Origin: Dermatemys mawii
Lineage: Eukaryota; Chordata; Testudines; Dermatemydidae
Direction: 5' to 3'
Assembly (NCBI GenBank): GCA_007922305.1
Contig: ML677348.1
Location: forward strand, 21,740,124-21,804,123
Length of the DNA stretch: 64,000 nt
The notes below the pieces were generated by a model. That model was not told the DNA's origin. It did no database searches and saw only the letters and a program-made list of their open reading frames with translations. The translations under genes were made by a program, and so were the position numbers. How positions within the stretch are numbered: position 1 is the stretch's first letter; every line of letters begins with the position of its first letter. Shown here piece by piece: positions 47,801 to 62,800 of this stretch.

Positions 47801-50800
47801 TATTTTTGCTATTTATACAATCCACTAAGTTTGGTCTATTATTACAGCCCACAATATTTTATTTTTGTTTGTAGCAATTTATCTTTCTGACTTTTATGAA
47901 TTAGCAACGCCGTTCCAATGTTTGTGTTCAATAAACTGCGGAGAAACATTTACATTAAAATGTATTTTCAATGAAATTTAAGAAAAGTTTGCACAAATAT
48001 TCTTAATATATAGAAGACCAACTAAACTGACAGTGTCCCCTTAAGAAGGAATGAAATAAAAGCATCTCTTTTGATTGCACAGACCAATATTTGCAAGGAA
48101 CAGTTCTATCAACTCTCCCAGTAGGGAATTTAATACTCAGTATAACACATGCAAAGCCAGTAAACAAGGTATAGGACACACAGAAATATTAGGTGCGGAG
48201 ATGATCAGAGGAATCCTACTTTAGTCTATTGTTTGGCTGAGTCATACGAGTTACACTAGCCTATAACCTTTATCTCTATGATTTTTAAGTTTAGTTTTTC
48301 AGCATAGTTTGTGTACGCATCATTTTCTCTGCTTGACCACATCTTATATCACAATGGAATGCGAGTAATTCTCACCCATCTCTGGGGACAGAGACAATAT
48401 ACTCTGATGAGATTTCAATGGAATTCTGGACAACTCTTTAAGGGCCTTCATTATGAAAGAATCTTCCCTAATGAACACTACTACGTTCTAGAAAGATAAC
48501 TTTGCCTGACCTTATTTTTGGAAATTGAATCCGCAGCTCCCAGCAGTGAGTGAATACAGGCAGATAAAGCCTCTTGTGATAATCCTTGGAATACCGCCCT
48601 CTGGAGGAAGGAAAAAATTGTTTGTTAACCTTCTACATAGCTCAAAGAACATACAGCACAGTGGCTCTGATTCTGAAGCCAAAGATTCTGCTCATGATAC
48701 ATAAAGTTAAGTGTACAGGGTTGGAGCCACATTAGCAGGGAACACCTTTCCCACATTCAGGAAGATGCAACAGAACCCACAAATATCAAAGATTTTCATA
48801 ATAAGTAAACAGATTGGATATAGTGGATGCATAATTAAGCAAGTAAAATAAGGACTATAGTACATATACTATACATTTTAACTGAGTTTGTAACCAGTTA
48901 GTGACATGATTGCACTGAATATGGTTTGTGTCCTTATACACCACATGGTTAATACTCTATTAGTAAGTATGGCACCTAACCAGTGTTCTCCCCTTGCCTG
49001 TAGCCTAGGCTAGAACGTGCCTGTCTTCCTGTAACTTCAGCACACTGCTTTTGCAGTGCAGATGTCACCACCTGATTGAGCTGGAAAACCAATTTGGCTA
49101 ATCCTCCTTTCTCACAGCTCTCATCTCATATTGTACTGCTCCACATGCTGCTGTGGCCACTCTGTGTGCATACGTCTGTGCACTTTACCCCTGCTGAGGT
49201 AATACAGGATAGTTACTCAAATTTTCCCAGAAACTCTGTGTCAGTGTAAAGATGTGGACACACAAGACATGGAAAAAGGTTGTGCATGCGTTTGCTGTAA
49301 ACAGTCAAATGACAGCATCACAACATCTGGTTACAAAACCACTTTCGTATGTGTAGCGTAGCCAGGGCTTTAGATACTGAACAATACTGTACAGGTAAAG
49401 TGTCAGATTTTCAAAAGGTTCACTTAAAACTTCAGTCTGAAAACTGAAACAGTTTTCCATTGTACGCTGATCCACGATCCCTGCTCCTTCAGACACACGC
49501 TCCCTTATAATTGGGATACGTAAATAATTCCAGACTGAACTTACTTTCTTTCAAAGAGTGGGCTCCAACCAAACACATTAAAGAAAGAACTTGTCTATTT
49601 TTACTGAGATTAACATCAAAATGTTCATTATTTTAATTCTATTTTTCCATATTCCATTTAACACCTCCCACACTTCCACAAATTATGCTTCTCAAATAAG
49701 AATTTCTTCAAAAGTATTACCGTAGCCCTTTTGCTGTGTCTCCTACTGACTGAGTAAAAACAAAAATCAACACATAGCAAAAATGCCTTTTTTCCTTGGT
49801 TTCTCGGAGATTTAAAAGCCTTTTCATAGTTATGTTAAATTACAATCTAATTATGGAACTTTCCCTTTCAGAGTAGGTTATCTGAATAAGCATTTCCTAA
49901 ATCTCTGTGAACAGGGTGTTTATTGTATCTGCTATTATTAGATGTGTTTTACAAATATTCATGCTGTTGTATACTTTCATATACTTTAAGGCAGAAGTTC
50001 TCAGGAAAAAAAATTGGTGGCCTCAGAGTACAGCCACCAACTCTTGCTGGTGGCCGCTCTCACACTTTTGCCTAAAATACTTAATTAGCTTTAGGAAACA
50101 CAAATAAATATGCACATATACACGTGCAAATCGTTGTAATTTATTTATTGCTAACTAGCAAGTCTTTTGTGAAAAGTGACGTTAACAAACGTACAAGTAT
50201 CACTTATCACAGAAGACTTACTCAGCCCTGCCAAAGGTGGGAACAAATGAAATCCTGGATGGGGCCCTCGGGGAAGGCAGCAGGAGGCTGGAGCCTGAAG
50301 CCCCCGGCCAGACCATGGTACCCCGCCTTCCTGGGTCTGCAGCCCAAAGCCTGAGCCCCACTGCCCCGGGAAAGGTGGGGAATTCACTGGCTTCCTTCTC
50401 CTTCAGCATTGTACCCCAGGTGTCTCCAGAGCGGGGCTCACCACTGCTGGCAGCCCCAGCAATCAACACCAAGGTAGTGCATCCAAGAGCAACAAGGAGT
50501 CGGAGGGGTTGTTACATTGCTCCCACACAATCACAGCCCAGGTGGCTGCGGCCGCAAGAAAAGCCCCTGGCGGCCGCATCTGAGATAAATTGCGTAACGT
50601 AGTCTTTTATTTTACATAAATTCATCAGTTTCTTGCAGTTATACTTTTAAAGTTACTAAAAATGTGATAGAAAATGTTTTAAATCTTTTGCAAGGTAACT
50701 ACAGATTATTAGACCAGAAGGGACCATTATGATCATCTAGTCTGACTGTATGCATGTCAAAGGCCACAGAATTTCACTCAATAATTTCTACATCAATCCC

Positions 50801-53800
50801 ATAACTTGTGATTGAGTCAGAGCTTTTTTTTTTCTTTTTGGTCTGTGTGGTACGTAACTTTTTAAACAGTACCTGTTGAAAAATCTTAGTAAGATGGCAA
50901 ATGCAATTTTGGACCTGATTTGGTGTTTCATTTCTAAGAACATAAGAATGGCCAGAATGAACAAAAGAAGGGTCAGACAAAAGGTCCATCCAGCCCAGTA
51001 TCCTGTCTACTGACAGTGGCCAATGCCAGGTGCCCCGGAGTGAGTGAACCTAACAGGTAATGATCAAGTGATTTCTCTCCTGCCATCCATCATCCACCTC
51101 TGACAAACAGAGGCTAGGGGGACACACCATTCCTTATCCATCCTGGCTAATCACATTAATGGACAATCTCCATGAATTTATTCATTTCTCTTTTAAACCC
51201 CGTTATATTCCTAGCTTTCAATACCTCCTCAAGCAAGGAGTTCCACAGGTTAATTGTGCATTGTATGAAGAGTTTACATGTGCAATATCACTTGTGTTTG
51301 AACAATCTATAATTTGTCAACTCATGTTTTATATGAAGAGTCCAGCAAAAAAGCCAACTAACAAAAGATAAATATCAACACTTCTAATTATTTTTGGATA
51401 AAAATATTTAAAAATATGTAGTATATTCTTTTTTATCTACTTTAACTTAAAGCACTAAAGTAAGTTACAAGAAGAGGTGCATACGTCTATACATCTGTAC
51501 AGTTTAGAGAGACACACTAGAGTCCTTCTAACTGTGGGATACCACATTCCATGTAGATCTGCTGGTGAAATCATAGTCTGTGGTCTGGGATTAAGGGATT
51601 CTGCTGTACCTATTTAAAGATAGAAAACACATATTAAAAAGTTATCACTCTTTCCTTCCATCTGAAAACAATACGTAGTGAATGTTACTTAATGCTGACT
51701 TCCATAGGAATGACACATTACAGAATTACTTTGTTTTCAACCTCCTCAGAGGGAAGAAACTAGACTTCTAGTACATACATGCACAGAGTATGTGGGCAGC
51801 TGTGTAGGGTTTGAATTCATCTTGAAAATGTACTGGGTAATCTTGAATTGGTGAATACACTGAAACATGCATTTAAGGAGAGGGCATACGTGGTTATCAG
51901 AAAGACAAAACACTAGCCTGCCCTCCTAAATTAAAAAATTGCTTAAAGACATTTGAAAATAACTTTGCTACCCCACTCATTCTTCAGGTCCAGTCAGTGA
52001 CTCACCCCTGAGACTGCATATCTTCCTTCACCCAATGACAACCATATAATCCTTCACCCCGGCCAATTTAATATGTACTACTGACTGCTCAAAGGAGATC
52101 TAGTTCATCCTTTGCTAAATGTATTACACTAATAGCCATTTCTCTGGAAGTCACTATAGTATCCTAGCTACTAAAAGGATGGGATGCATAACTACCAAAG
52201 AGAGGAAAGACAGGGGGACAAATGTAGGAGGGTGCCCACGGGCTTTAACAGGAACCCAGAGGCCACCCAGAGAGAGGGGAGAAAAGGAATAATATTGAAT
52301 AAGTTTACTTTGCTATTCTTTCCTTGCTGTACAGTAGATGAGCTGAGGAGATTTAATACAGTTGAAATATAGAATCTGGAACCCATCTTAATATGGCAAC
52401 ATTGTTCTCTGTCCTCACAGCTGACAAAGATTTTGTCACTATGATTATTAGAAGACACTGCCCTGTTACAAGGGCGCACTTCATGACTGAGGAGGCGCAA
52501 AAAAACCTGTGCATGTTCAGACTGGGTTTTCTTAACAATTGGTGGTGGGGAACCTCACAGAAGTCATCTTTCCCCTAGATTCTGGGGCAACTACTAGTTA
52601 ACCTCAGTGACAACCATTTTAAAAAATAAAAACTAAAAGAAAGTCACAGAAGCAGTCATGGAACAAAAGCCTGCAATGTCTTGCTGTGAGGATAGTGTAA
52701 CAATCTCTTCCATTTGTGGAGTTCCTATCATTTGTTCAAGTCTAGACTTTTGTGTTCTAGCTGGTTCTAGCCTGGGTCTTTGATGTGCCAGCCTGGTATG
52801 TTCACAGTAGGAAACCATGATAAATCCATACAATAGTGAAGACAACTGCCAGAGCTAGAAAGATACAACTGGGACACAGATTATTAATAAGTGAGTAAGC
52901 TGTAGTGAGATGGAGGGGAAAAAATCATCTGGGATTCCGGGCACATTTAAAGGCATGTAAGCAGTAACATGTGGTGTTCTAGTGTTAACAAAATCTAATT
53001 TCATGGAATTCATTACCTTTACAATGTATAAAGACATGGATCCCAAAGTTTTAAAATTCATAGACTAAATAATGAATTACTGCAATAACTAGACTACGAG
53101 TTATTAAAAAAAAACATTAAAAAGATGCAATCACTGTCTGATTCTATGTTTTAAACAAGAAAACATTCTTGAAATACAACTTTCAAAGTGCTCATGTAAC
53201 ATACATGCCAAAATCATATAAAACCCATTCTCCTCCTGTGAGCTCATCTCTTTATTATACTTCATATGAAAAGGTGCTATGCTCCTTAACAGGAGTGAGT
53301 TTTTCACAGAATGAATGCATCTGTAGTACAGACGTGCCACAATCACCATCATAATCACCATCAAGGCAGGTAATAAAGACTCTGAAAATCCAATTCTTGA
53401 GGTCTTCTGGGAAGACAACTTTTAAAAGTTTAAATAAAAATTCTTGAGTTAAAGTTCCTTTTATGCAAGCTCTTCCCAAAATTCTCCAAATACTTAAAAA
53501 TTTATTTTTATTGAAGTAAAACTAATTTTCTCATTATTTGCTTATTTTAACGCCCGCTATGTTTATTTCACTACTTCATTTGATAATATAAAATATATTC
53601 CCAGGCATACCAGATTTAATTAGGTTGCTGGACTCCGGATCTTCTAGCTGCACATCTGAAAATGAAGCATCAGAAGGCAACTTCTTCTGTTCATCTTTTA
53701 AACTTTGTGCAATTTGCTGCAGGGGAAGATATGTCATGCAACTGTTAAATTCAAAAGTGTTTGTTTTTTTTTTTAAAGAAGAATCTGTAACTTATGTTTA

Positions 53801-56800
53801 CAATGTAGAAAAAAATAGCTGTGTTACCTTTGTTAGGGCTAATAGAAGCAAAAGACAAAGATATATCACTGAAGTGAATATAATTACATATAAACGCATA
53901 ACAGATCTATCCAGTAAAGAGGTGCCATTTTGACAGTCACTTGCCACATTTCAAGTCAGTCATCTTTCCTTGATTTAAAAAACAGCATCTCTGGAGTGTA
54001 AAAAATATTTAAAGAAATACTAAAAAGACAGTAGTCAATGTAAAGTGATAATTATTTTAATATGAGGGGGTTTCTTTAAACAAAGTTGCTGTAATTGTTA
54101 CTGTTGGGCCAAAATACATAAATATATTCATGTACTGAAAAAGAAATATTCTTTGTATTTTTAAAATGTAAAAAGCAACAACAACAACATGGAGAGTGAA
54201 AAATCTATTCATAAATGCGCTGAACAAATAGAACAACTCTGACGTAACACTGTATTATTCGAAGACTGAGATATTCATTTTTTCCACAGCTGTTTACTGT
54301 GCTGGGTTCAGATAGGACCTTAAAACAGAGGTTAACATTTACATCTAACAGACTGCAAGCTCTGAAGTGTGAAGAATCTATTTATTTACATTGTCTCATA
54401 GGTGCTACCAACATCATAGAAATATAGGCTTGAAAGAGACCCTGAGAAGGCATCTAGTTCGGGGTTTCTCAAACTTGGGGTCGCCGAGCACTCCCAGGGG
54501 GGTCGTGAGCTCCTGGCGCCATTACTTCCGCATTCGGCGGCTTTTCAGCGGACATACCAAGCTATTTTGGGAGTGCTCGGTATGTCCGCCGAAAATAGCC
54601 GCCGAATGCGGAAGTAATTCATTCGGTGGACATACAAGGGTCCGCCGCGGCTGTCCAAGAAGCAAAAAGGGGTCACGGTTCTCACAAATTTGAGAACCGC
54701 TGATCTAGTTCATCCCCCAGCAGAGACAGAGTCTACTATACCTACACCTCCCCTGACAGCCTTGTCTAATCTTTTCTTAAAAACCCCCACTGACAGGGAT
54801 TCTACAATTTCCCTTCGTAACTGTTCCGGTGCTTAACTAGCCTTACAGTTAGAAAGCTTTTCCTAGTATCTAACCTAAATCTCCTTTGCTGCAGATTAAG
54901 CCCATCACTTCTTGTCCTACCTTCAGTGGACATGGAGAACAACTGATCAAGGTCCTCTCTCTAACAGTCTTCAAATATGTTAGACTTATTGGGTACCACT
55001 TAGTCTTTCCTTCTCAAGACTGAACATCTCCAGTTTTTTAACCTTTCCTCATAGGTCAGGCTTTCTAAAACTTTTATCATTTTTGTTACTCTACTCTGAT
55101 CTTCCAATTTGTTCACATCTTTCTTAAAGTGTGCCACCCAAAACTGGACACAGTACCGCAGCTGAGGCCTCACCAGTGCTGAGTAGAACAGAACAAGTAC
55201 CTACAGGTCTTATATATGATGTTCCTGTTAACACACTTCAGAATGATATTTACCTTTTCTTGTAAAAGCATCACATTGTTCGCTCATATTCAATTTGTGA
55301 TCCATCATAACACACACTCACCCCCAACCCTTTTCTGCAGTACTACTACATACCAGTTACTTCTCATCTTGTATTGGATATTTGATTTTTCCCTTTTAAG
55401 TGTAGAACTTTGCACTTGTCTGTACTGAATTTTACTGCATTGATTTCAGATCAAGTCTTTCATTTATCAGTTTTGAATTCTCATCTTGTCCTCCAAAGTG
55501 CTTGCAAGCCCTCTCAGCTTGGTGTCATGTGCAAATTTTATATGCATATTCTCCAACCCATTATTTAAGTCATTCACAAAAATATTGAATAGTACTGGAA
55601 ACGGGACAGACTCCATTGGGACCCCATTAGACATACCCTCTCCACTGAGATAGTGAACCATTAATAACCAGCCAGGATGTTTTTTCAAATAGTTGTGCAT
55701 GCATTTCATCTAGACCACAAATCCCTAGTTTGCTTATGAGAATGCCAAATAAACTGTGTCCTTACTGCTTCCTTATAAACTTATTAGCCTGTAAGTGCTT
55801 ATAAATTGATGATCTGTTGCAGTATCTTTCCAGGTATCTAAGCTGGGCTGACTGGTCTATAATTTCCCAGGTTCTCTTTGTTTCTCTTCTTAAAGATAAG
55901 TACTATACATGCTCTTCTCAAGTCCTATGGGAATTCACAGTCCTCCACGAGTTCTTGAAAGTAATCCTTAATAGTTCCAAGACTGCTTCATTTAGCTCCT
56001 TAAGAACCCCAGGGTGAACTTCATGATGTCCTGCCAACATGAATATAACTACCTTATCTAAATATTCTTTAACCTGTTCTTTTTCTATTTTGGCTTGTGT
56101 TTCTTCACCCCTTCTGTTAACATTAACTGTATTAAGCAGAACTCTTGTACTGTAGAAAAATATATCATTAATGATACGTCAACTAAAATGGAGGTTGTGG
56201 AGACTGAACTAAGAGAAACTTTTTTTTTAATTTAAATCTTCAAATTTGTATGTGGAAAAAGGGCAAAAGTGAGGATAGCAAAACTTGATTTTTGTTTAGA
56301 ATTTTTTAACTAAAAAATTTAAGATGCTTTATTTATCAAGATTTTAACTGAACACTTTCCAGTTTGCCAATATTCATCTACAACAGAGATTTGGACAATT
56401 GGCCCATTTAGGAACAACTGTTCAAATCTGACCCATTGAACCTGATTCAACATTTCAGTAGATTCCATGCAAATCAGAATTTATGGGATAGGTTTGTTCT
56501 GCTTTAGTTAAGTCTGGACTGCTTTCTGTTTAATGGTGGACAATTCTCGGTACTTTATTCTACATTGCTGATTTGGATGGTTTATTCCTATAAATGTTAT
56601 CAGCGGGCGGTGTCAGAGAAGTATCTTTAGCTCATTCTTCACAAGAATTCAGGAAAAGACTTTCCAGACTCTGCTTAGCACTTTGAAGTCCTGTTAAAGT
56701 GCTGCACTTTAGCACTTCAAACTATTTGTCAGATTGGCAGCAGCCATTTGAAAATGGAGAACGTTTGAGCAAAGAGATGCTCTTACACTGCATTTTAAGC

Positions 56801-59800
56801 ATTACTTTTGAATAATTCATTTACTCAGACTTAATCATTGCTCTCCAAATATTCAAAGTTTGAGGTTTAAAAGTGATGGGTCGCAATGATCAGAATCACA
56901 ATGACAAACATATCAGGACACGTAAAAAGTGGCAACTTTATACTATCAGTGGAATTAAGTGTAAACCTCTTTTTTTCTATAAATGAACAGCCATGAAACC
57001 TTAGTTAGCATATTAGCAGTAAGACAGACGTGGGCTACACTAGAAAGTTTTACTGTTTTAGTTATACTACTATAGTTAGAGTGGTAGAAATACCCTCCCC
57101 GCCAGGCGTGAGGGCAGAAAATTTCACGGTTGTGAAAACTGTGGCCAGATTCACTTAACCTGATCTAAGATATATTATACGATCTGATTTCAGGGCCAAA
57201 GATTAATCAGTGGATGTCACCCTGATGGTGTCAGTGCTTTTAAATACACATATAAACAGAAAAATCCTGTTTGCCATGCTCTTCACTATGTAATTGCATA
57301 TAATGTATAAACTGGGAAAACAAATTAAGCAAACTGATACTATACCTCCATCATTTCCAATTTATCTGGATATGCAAGATCCCCAGGAGCAGGCTTGTAG
57401 CCTATGATGTCTGTCTGAATGTAGATGAATGTCCTGTAGACAAGACGTTCTTGTACATCCTCTAACATCTGCTGGACACCAGCAGCAAATGCACCCAGTT
57501 GTTCTGCTGACAAAAGAACATTAATATAATTGCTCATTAATTACATCTAGAAAGGTAATGTTTAAAAAGAATTTGAGTTTCATACTTTGTCACAAATTAA
57601 TTTATTTGCTGCAAAGAAAGCCAGGCCCAAATAACATTTGAAGAGTTGCGTGCTGCGTGGTTTGTAACAAACCATGAATTCTTGCGCTCCTAACTGCAGC
57701 TCTGTCGCTGACTTGCCATGTGGCTTGGGGCCAGTCACTTCAGCTCTCTCTGATTAAGCTTTTCCCATATGCAAACTGTATGTAGGAATACGACAGTACA
57801 TAACATACCATATTATAGGTAAGTATGCTGATTTTTTGGGAGATGCTAAAAATATGTCAAAATGAAATTTGCATATATAATAAGAATATGCCCTAGATTA
57901 GTTTTGTCAGACACACAGTACAGTATTACCACATGGACTGACAAGTCATACTGCAGGACAAAGAGCTACATGTAATTTGGCCTACCTACCCCAATAAGAA
58001 ATTTGTATGTATTTAATGATCCAAGTAAAAGCAGCTTAAATCAGAGTATCAGACCTATGTTTATATGGTAAAACCAGTAATGCCTAGAGGCGACACTGCA
58101 AAGTTATTGTGTTTCGGTGTTTTGTTTTTGATAGCGTGAGGGATCAGGGTCACACTTCTGCTCTTAGGAAAGTAAATTAATTATCTTTACAACCCTAGAG
58201 ATGGATAGCCACTCTGCTTTGTATATCAAATATCAAGATATCAAGAGGAGCAAATATCAAGAGGAGCAAATTTTTCATGGCATTATTGCTAGAGACATCA
58301 GAGTTACTCTCATGAAAGGTTACATAACACTTTAGAAATGCTTAAGATATCCTACAAAGTGGGGAGGAGAGTACTGAACTTGTGCCTTTTTGCTTGCACA
58401 TAAAGGACAGTCAAAAGACTTCCTTTTATAGTAGTGTGGGGGTTTTATGGTTTTGGTTTTTTGCATTAGAAATAAAAATATTTCTATCCTGGAAGACACT
58501 ACAGTGACTGGAAAACTAGCAAAATTAAGAAAATTCAAGATACAGAAAGCTGACCAATTGAACTAGGAAAGATTTCTTAATTTGTATAAACTGCACTTAA
58601 TTTGTGCTGTGGTGAAAAAAAGTCTTAATTAAAGGATCAAAACCTGCCCATTCAACATAGGCGAGAAAACTACAATGCAAACATCTAAGGCTCCCAAATC
58701 AGGGAAAAAACAGATCTGACATTACTGATATTTCTATGGTAAAAAAAAAAAGTCAGATGAGCAGAAATTTCTGCATAATTTTTCATATGCAATTATACAC
58801 TACAAGGCAATGGAGATCTGAAAATATCCTGAAGACATATGACTAGATTTCGTAAGTTTCACAGTGAGCCACAAATGAAGAACCAGTTCCTAACAGGAAT
58901 GGCATGATATTTACCAGACCTGGTTTTTACCACCCCAGTTTAAGGCATTTTCTATTTTAAAAACCATTTCATTATTTCACACATTACACTTTCTTTTAGT
59001 TACGTAAGACAATAGGATTCATAGCTTAATTTAGGATTATACAAATAAAAAGTAAAACTGCAGTGGGTATAATATATATAAAATTATAATACTGAACATC
59101 AGAATGTGTGTACACATTTTGGGCTCAGTATCTTCAAGAAAGCTATACATGTCATGACTCATTTCAGTTTTCAATATTACATACACAAAAGTCAAAAACA
59201 TTCCATTATATGAAAACTACAACAATGCAGAGTTCTAGGCTTCAAGCATTAAACAATCACAAGCATGCAGGGTTGCAGACTACCAGTCCAGGTCCATCTG
59301 ACCTTGCAGCAGCCTACAGCAGAAGACCAACTTGATGTTGTGGATAGACTGAGCCTATTCCTCAGTTGTGAATGGATAGATCCAAAGTAGAAAAGGTTCA
59401 TTCTATGCTTGCTGAACACTGATGCAATTATTTTTCCCAGTTTAAACTGGGTTTTAGTGGACTTTACCAGCACTGTATCCTAATCTAGTTTTTTCCCCCC
59501 AGGAAATTGCCAACTTTGGTTCCTACATGAAAAATAAGAATTTAAAAAAAAATTGGAATCCCTAACTAGATATAAAGTATAACATACACTATTCCTTTCA
59601 TTGCACTCTATAAGGCACTAGTCCTGTATCCCACAAGGGCACAAATTCATTGATCTGAGCAATTCCATTGACATCAACATGTTTAATTGTGAGAGTAAAG
59701 TTATACACATGCATAAGTATTTGCAAGCTCAAGGCCTGTTAGTAAAATCAAAACATAGCAAAAATCTCTAGAATACCCCTGTGTACTCATTTTAATAAAG

Positions 59801-62800
59801 AAAGGTTTTAACAAAAAAAAAAGGGGATAAAGATAATTTAAAATAATGTGTCACCTTTGACGTGTTTAGCACATAAGAAACATCTACATCCTGTCTCCTA
59901 TGAAGTTTAACAGTCTAACATTGATTAACACCACAATCGTGCAGATTCCACCTATGTATTACCATTGTTCTGTACATGGTCTTCAAGCATCTCATTTTTG
60001 AGAATTCCACAGAGTTCAGACAAAGTTTCTAAGTGAATAACATGGATGATCAAAGGCCTGAAGACATCATATAATGAGACACACAATTTCTCCAAAAGTA
60101 CACTAGAAGAAAGACAACATGTATGATATTACAAAAAAACATTTCCAGGATACCAAAATACTACATTAAGATCATGTTACAGAAAGGACTAGTTCCTGTA
60201 TGCCAGCACCAAACTGTTTTCAGCATAACGTATTCTAATTTTAATCCAACTGAAGTTACCATTTATAACAGAATTATATAAAATCTGCATAGAAAATAGC
60301 TAATATCAGAGCCAATTTGCCACAGTCTGGCACCCTTTCTCCTTAGAACTGATGTATAGCTATTGCGAGCACAGTTCTATAATTAAGCATAAGGAAATAC
60401 TAATATTTATGCTAAAATAAGTTGACGTCATTTTTCAGTGCTCATAGAAGATTTCTGTTTTAACAAGTGCAGTTTCTCTCTCTGACGAGCTTCTCCTAGA
60501 TTTCAGTGAAGTCCCAGTAATGTGCTTATGAAAATCTGAACATTTAAATCATGCATGCTAATTAACAGAAAATAAATGAAAGAATTCAATAAAAGGATTT
60601 AAAGTGTTTACACTTTTATATGGGAGTAAACTTGGAAATATATGAAAGTCCTCCTAAATTAGACCGTGGGTCAGCAACCTTTCAGAAGTGGTGTGCCAAG
60701 TCTTCATTTATTTACTCTAAGTTAAGGCTTTGCGTGCCAGTAATACATGTTTAGAAGGTCTCTTTCTATAAGTCTGTAATATATACCTGAACTATTGTTG
60801 TATGTAAAGTAAATAAGATTTTTTAAATGTTTAAGAAGCTTCATTTAAAAATAAATTAAAATGCAGTGCTCTCCAGAGCAGTGGCCAGGACCCAGGCAGC
60901 ATGACTGCCACTGAAAATCAGCTCATGTGCCACCTTTAGCACACGTGCCATAGGTTGCTTACCCCTGAGAGTAAACCATGATTTTTGAGGTGGAATTACC
61001 GACAATTGTAGCAGGCATCTTGATTTTTTTTCATAGAACTGCCCAATAAACTGAATAGCTGATGAAAATGTATTTTTAAAATGTACATATTTTGGTATGG
61101 GTACCATTAGGCATCCTGTAAGCTTTCAAAATATAACATAGCATAATCAGGGCTGCTTGCCAAGGTAAATTAAGAGTGGAAACTGAGAAAAGGAGGCTAA
61201 TTTCAACAGCCCAACACCATACACACACACAAAAAACCTAACAGCAAGAATTCGGGCCAAAAATTTCAAGCCTGGGTGCCTAAAGGAAGGTTTAGAAATC
61301 CATGCTCGGGCACCAAAATGAGGGACTCTCAGAGAATCAGCATCTTTGGGAAATAGGACTACTTTTATTAGATGCCTGAATATAGATTATTGGGCACTAA
61401 AGACTCATATATTTACCTAAGAATTATACAATATGTAGGGAATACAGGCAGCAGGGAGGAAAGCCTCTTATCGCTAATGAGCAATAACTGCCTTTCATCC
61501 AGATTCAAAACCACAACTGTCAAAAAATGTAATTAGATTTTTGGGCTAAGTATAGTGTTGGTTTGAGTTTCTGAATTGTAAATTAAGGGTTTGCCTAAAT
61601 ACAGTTTTTTGCGCTGAATTAATTATGAAATTCCACATTAGCGTTTGTGGTGATTTAACGAAATCAACTTTTTAAACCAATTTTGTTAACTCAGTGCAAA
61701 TCTGTGAGACCACCAGACCTAAGTATTCAACTTAGCTCAAAGTGACCCTCAAATAACTGTTCTTTAAGAGGAAAAAGAAAAGAATAAGCATCTTATTGTA
61801 GGTTTTGGAGTGGTAGCCGTGTTTGTCTGTATCCATAAAGCGAACGAGGAGTACTTGTGGCACCTTAGAGGCTAACAAATTTATTTGGGCATAAGCTAAA
61901 AGTGGCGATTCTTCAACAAAAAAAAACTTCAAAAAAACACAATCCAATGAGAAACTGGAGAACTGGAATTAATTTGCAAACTGGATACTATTAAATTAGG
62001 CTTGAATAAAGACTGGGAGTGGCTGGATCATTAAACAAACTGAAAACTATTTCCTCATGCTTAGTTTTCCACTACTGTTACTCACACCTTCTTGTCTACT
62101 GTTTGAAATGGGCCATCCTGATTATCATTACAAAATTGTTTTTCTCCTGCTGATAATAGCTCTCCTTAATTGATTAGTGTCTTTGAGTTGGCATGGCAAC
62201 CCCTATCTTTTCATGTTCTCTGTATATCTTCTTACTGCATGTTCTACTCTATGCATCTGAGGAAGTGGGTTTTAGCCCACAAAAACTTATGCCCAAATAC
62301 ATTTATTAGTCTCTAAGGTGTTACAAGTACTCATCTTATTGTAGTGTCCCTAATCTGAATATTCAATATTTACATATTCCCAACGATGCCCGGGGCTGAA
62401 CTGAAGGGCCAATGAGGCAGGTGTACTGGTACTCTTCCTAGCTCTGTCCAGTCAAGGTGTGAAAATTGGACATTACTCAGCAGATGTCCAAAATTCAATC
62501 ATTTGTGCTCTGCGGGGCTTCATAATTTGGCTCCTCTTTGATGGGGATTAGATATCCGTGGGCTCCTCCTCACTGGAGCATGATCCCAATTAAGCTCCAA
62601 AGGACTCCTTGGGTATAGTACCCCAAGTGAGACTCAGATGCCCTGCTGGCCTTTGGGAGCTTGGCTTCCCTTTAATAAGGCTCCAATGGCCTTTGCTTCT
62701 CCGCGTTAGCTTTCGGCTTCAAGGGGCCAACTGGAAAAAATTAATGGAAGTATTTTCCTCAAGCTCCACCCCCACGCAACACGACACTAAAATGACGTCA

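Larger units (their letters stand above)
54380..56090 (-). mobile_element. CR1 LINE, about 1.45 kb, reverse orientation, with a nested hAT
   Basis: Reading along +, 'gcatctagttcatcccccag', 'cttcttgtcctaccttcagt', 'cccaaaactggacacagtac', 'gctgaggcctcaccagtgct' and 'ttgtcctccaaagtgcttgc' are the reverse of CR1 3' UTR and ORF2 in order. The frame is broken throughout. The hAT element at 54460-54702 is nested in its 3' end. Confidence 0.85.

Noticed and set aside
50237..50602. 121-codon frame on +, Pro/Ala/Gly-rich
   Set aside because: It is the GC-rich centre of a probable hAT element, with equal frames on the other strand.
52184..52578. Three overlapping frames of 61-102 codons on both strands
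   Set aside because: They sit in a COG3 intron with no splice support, no homology and no codon pattern distinguishing one strand.
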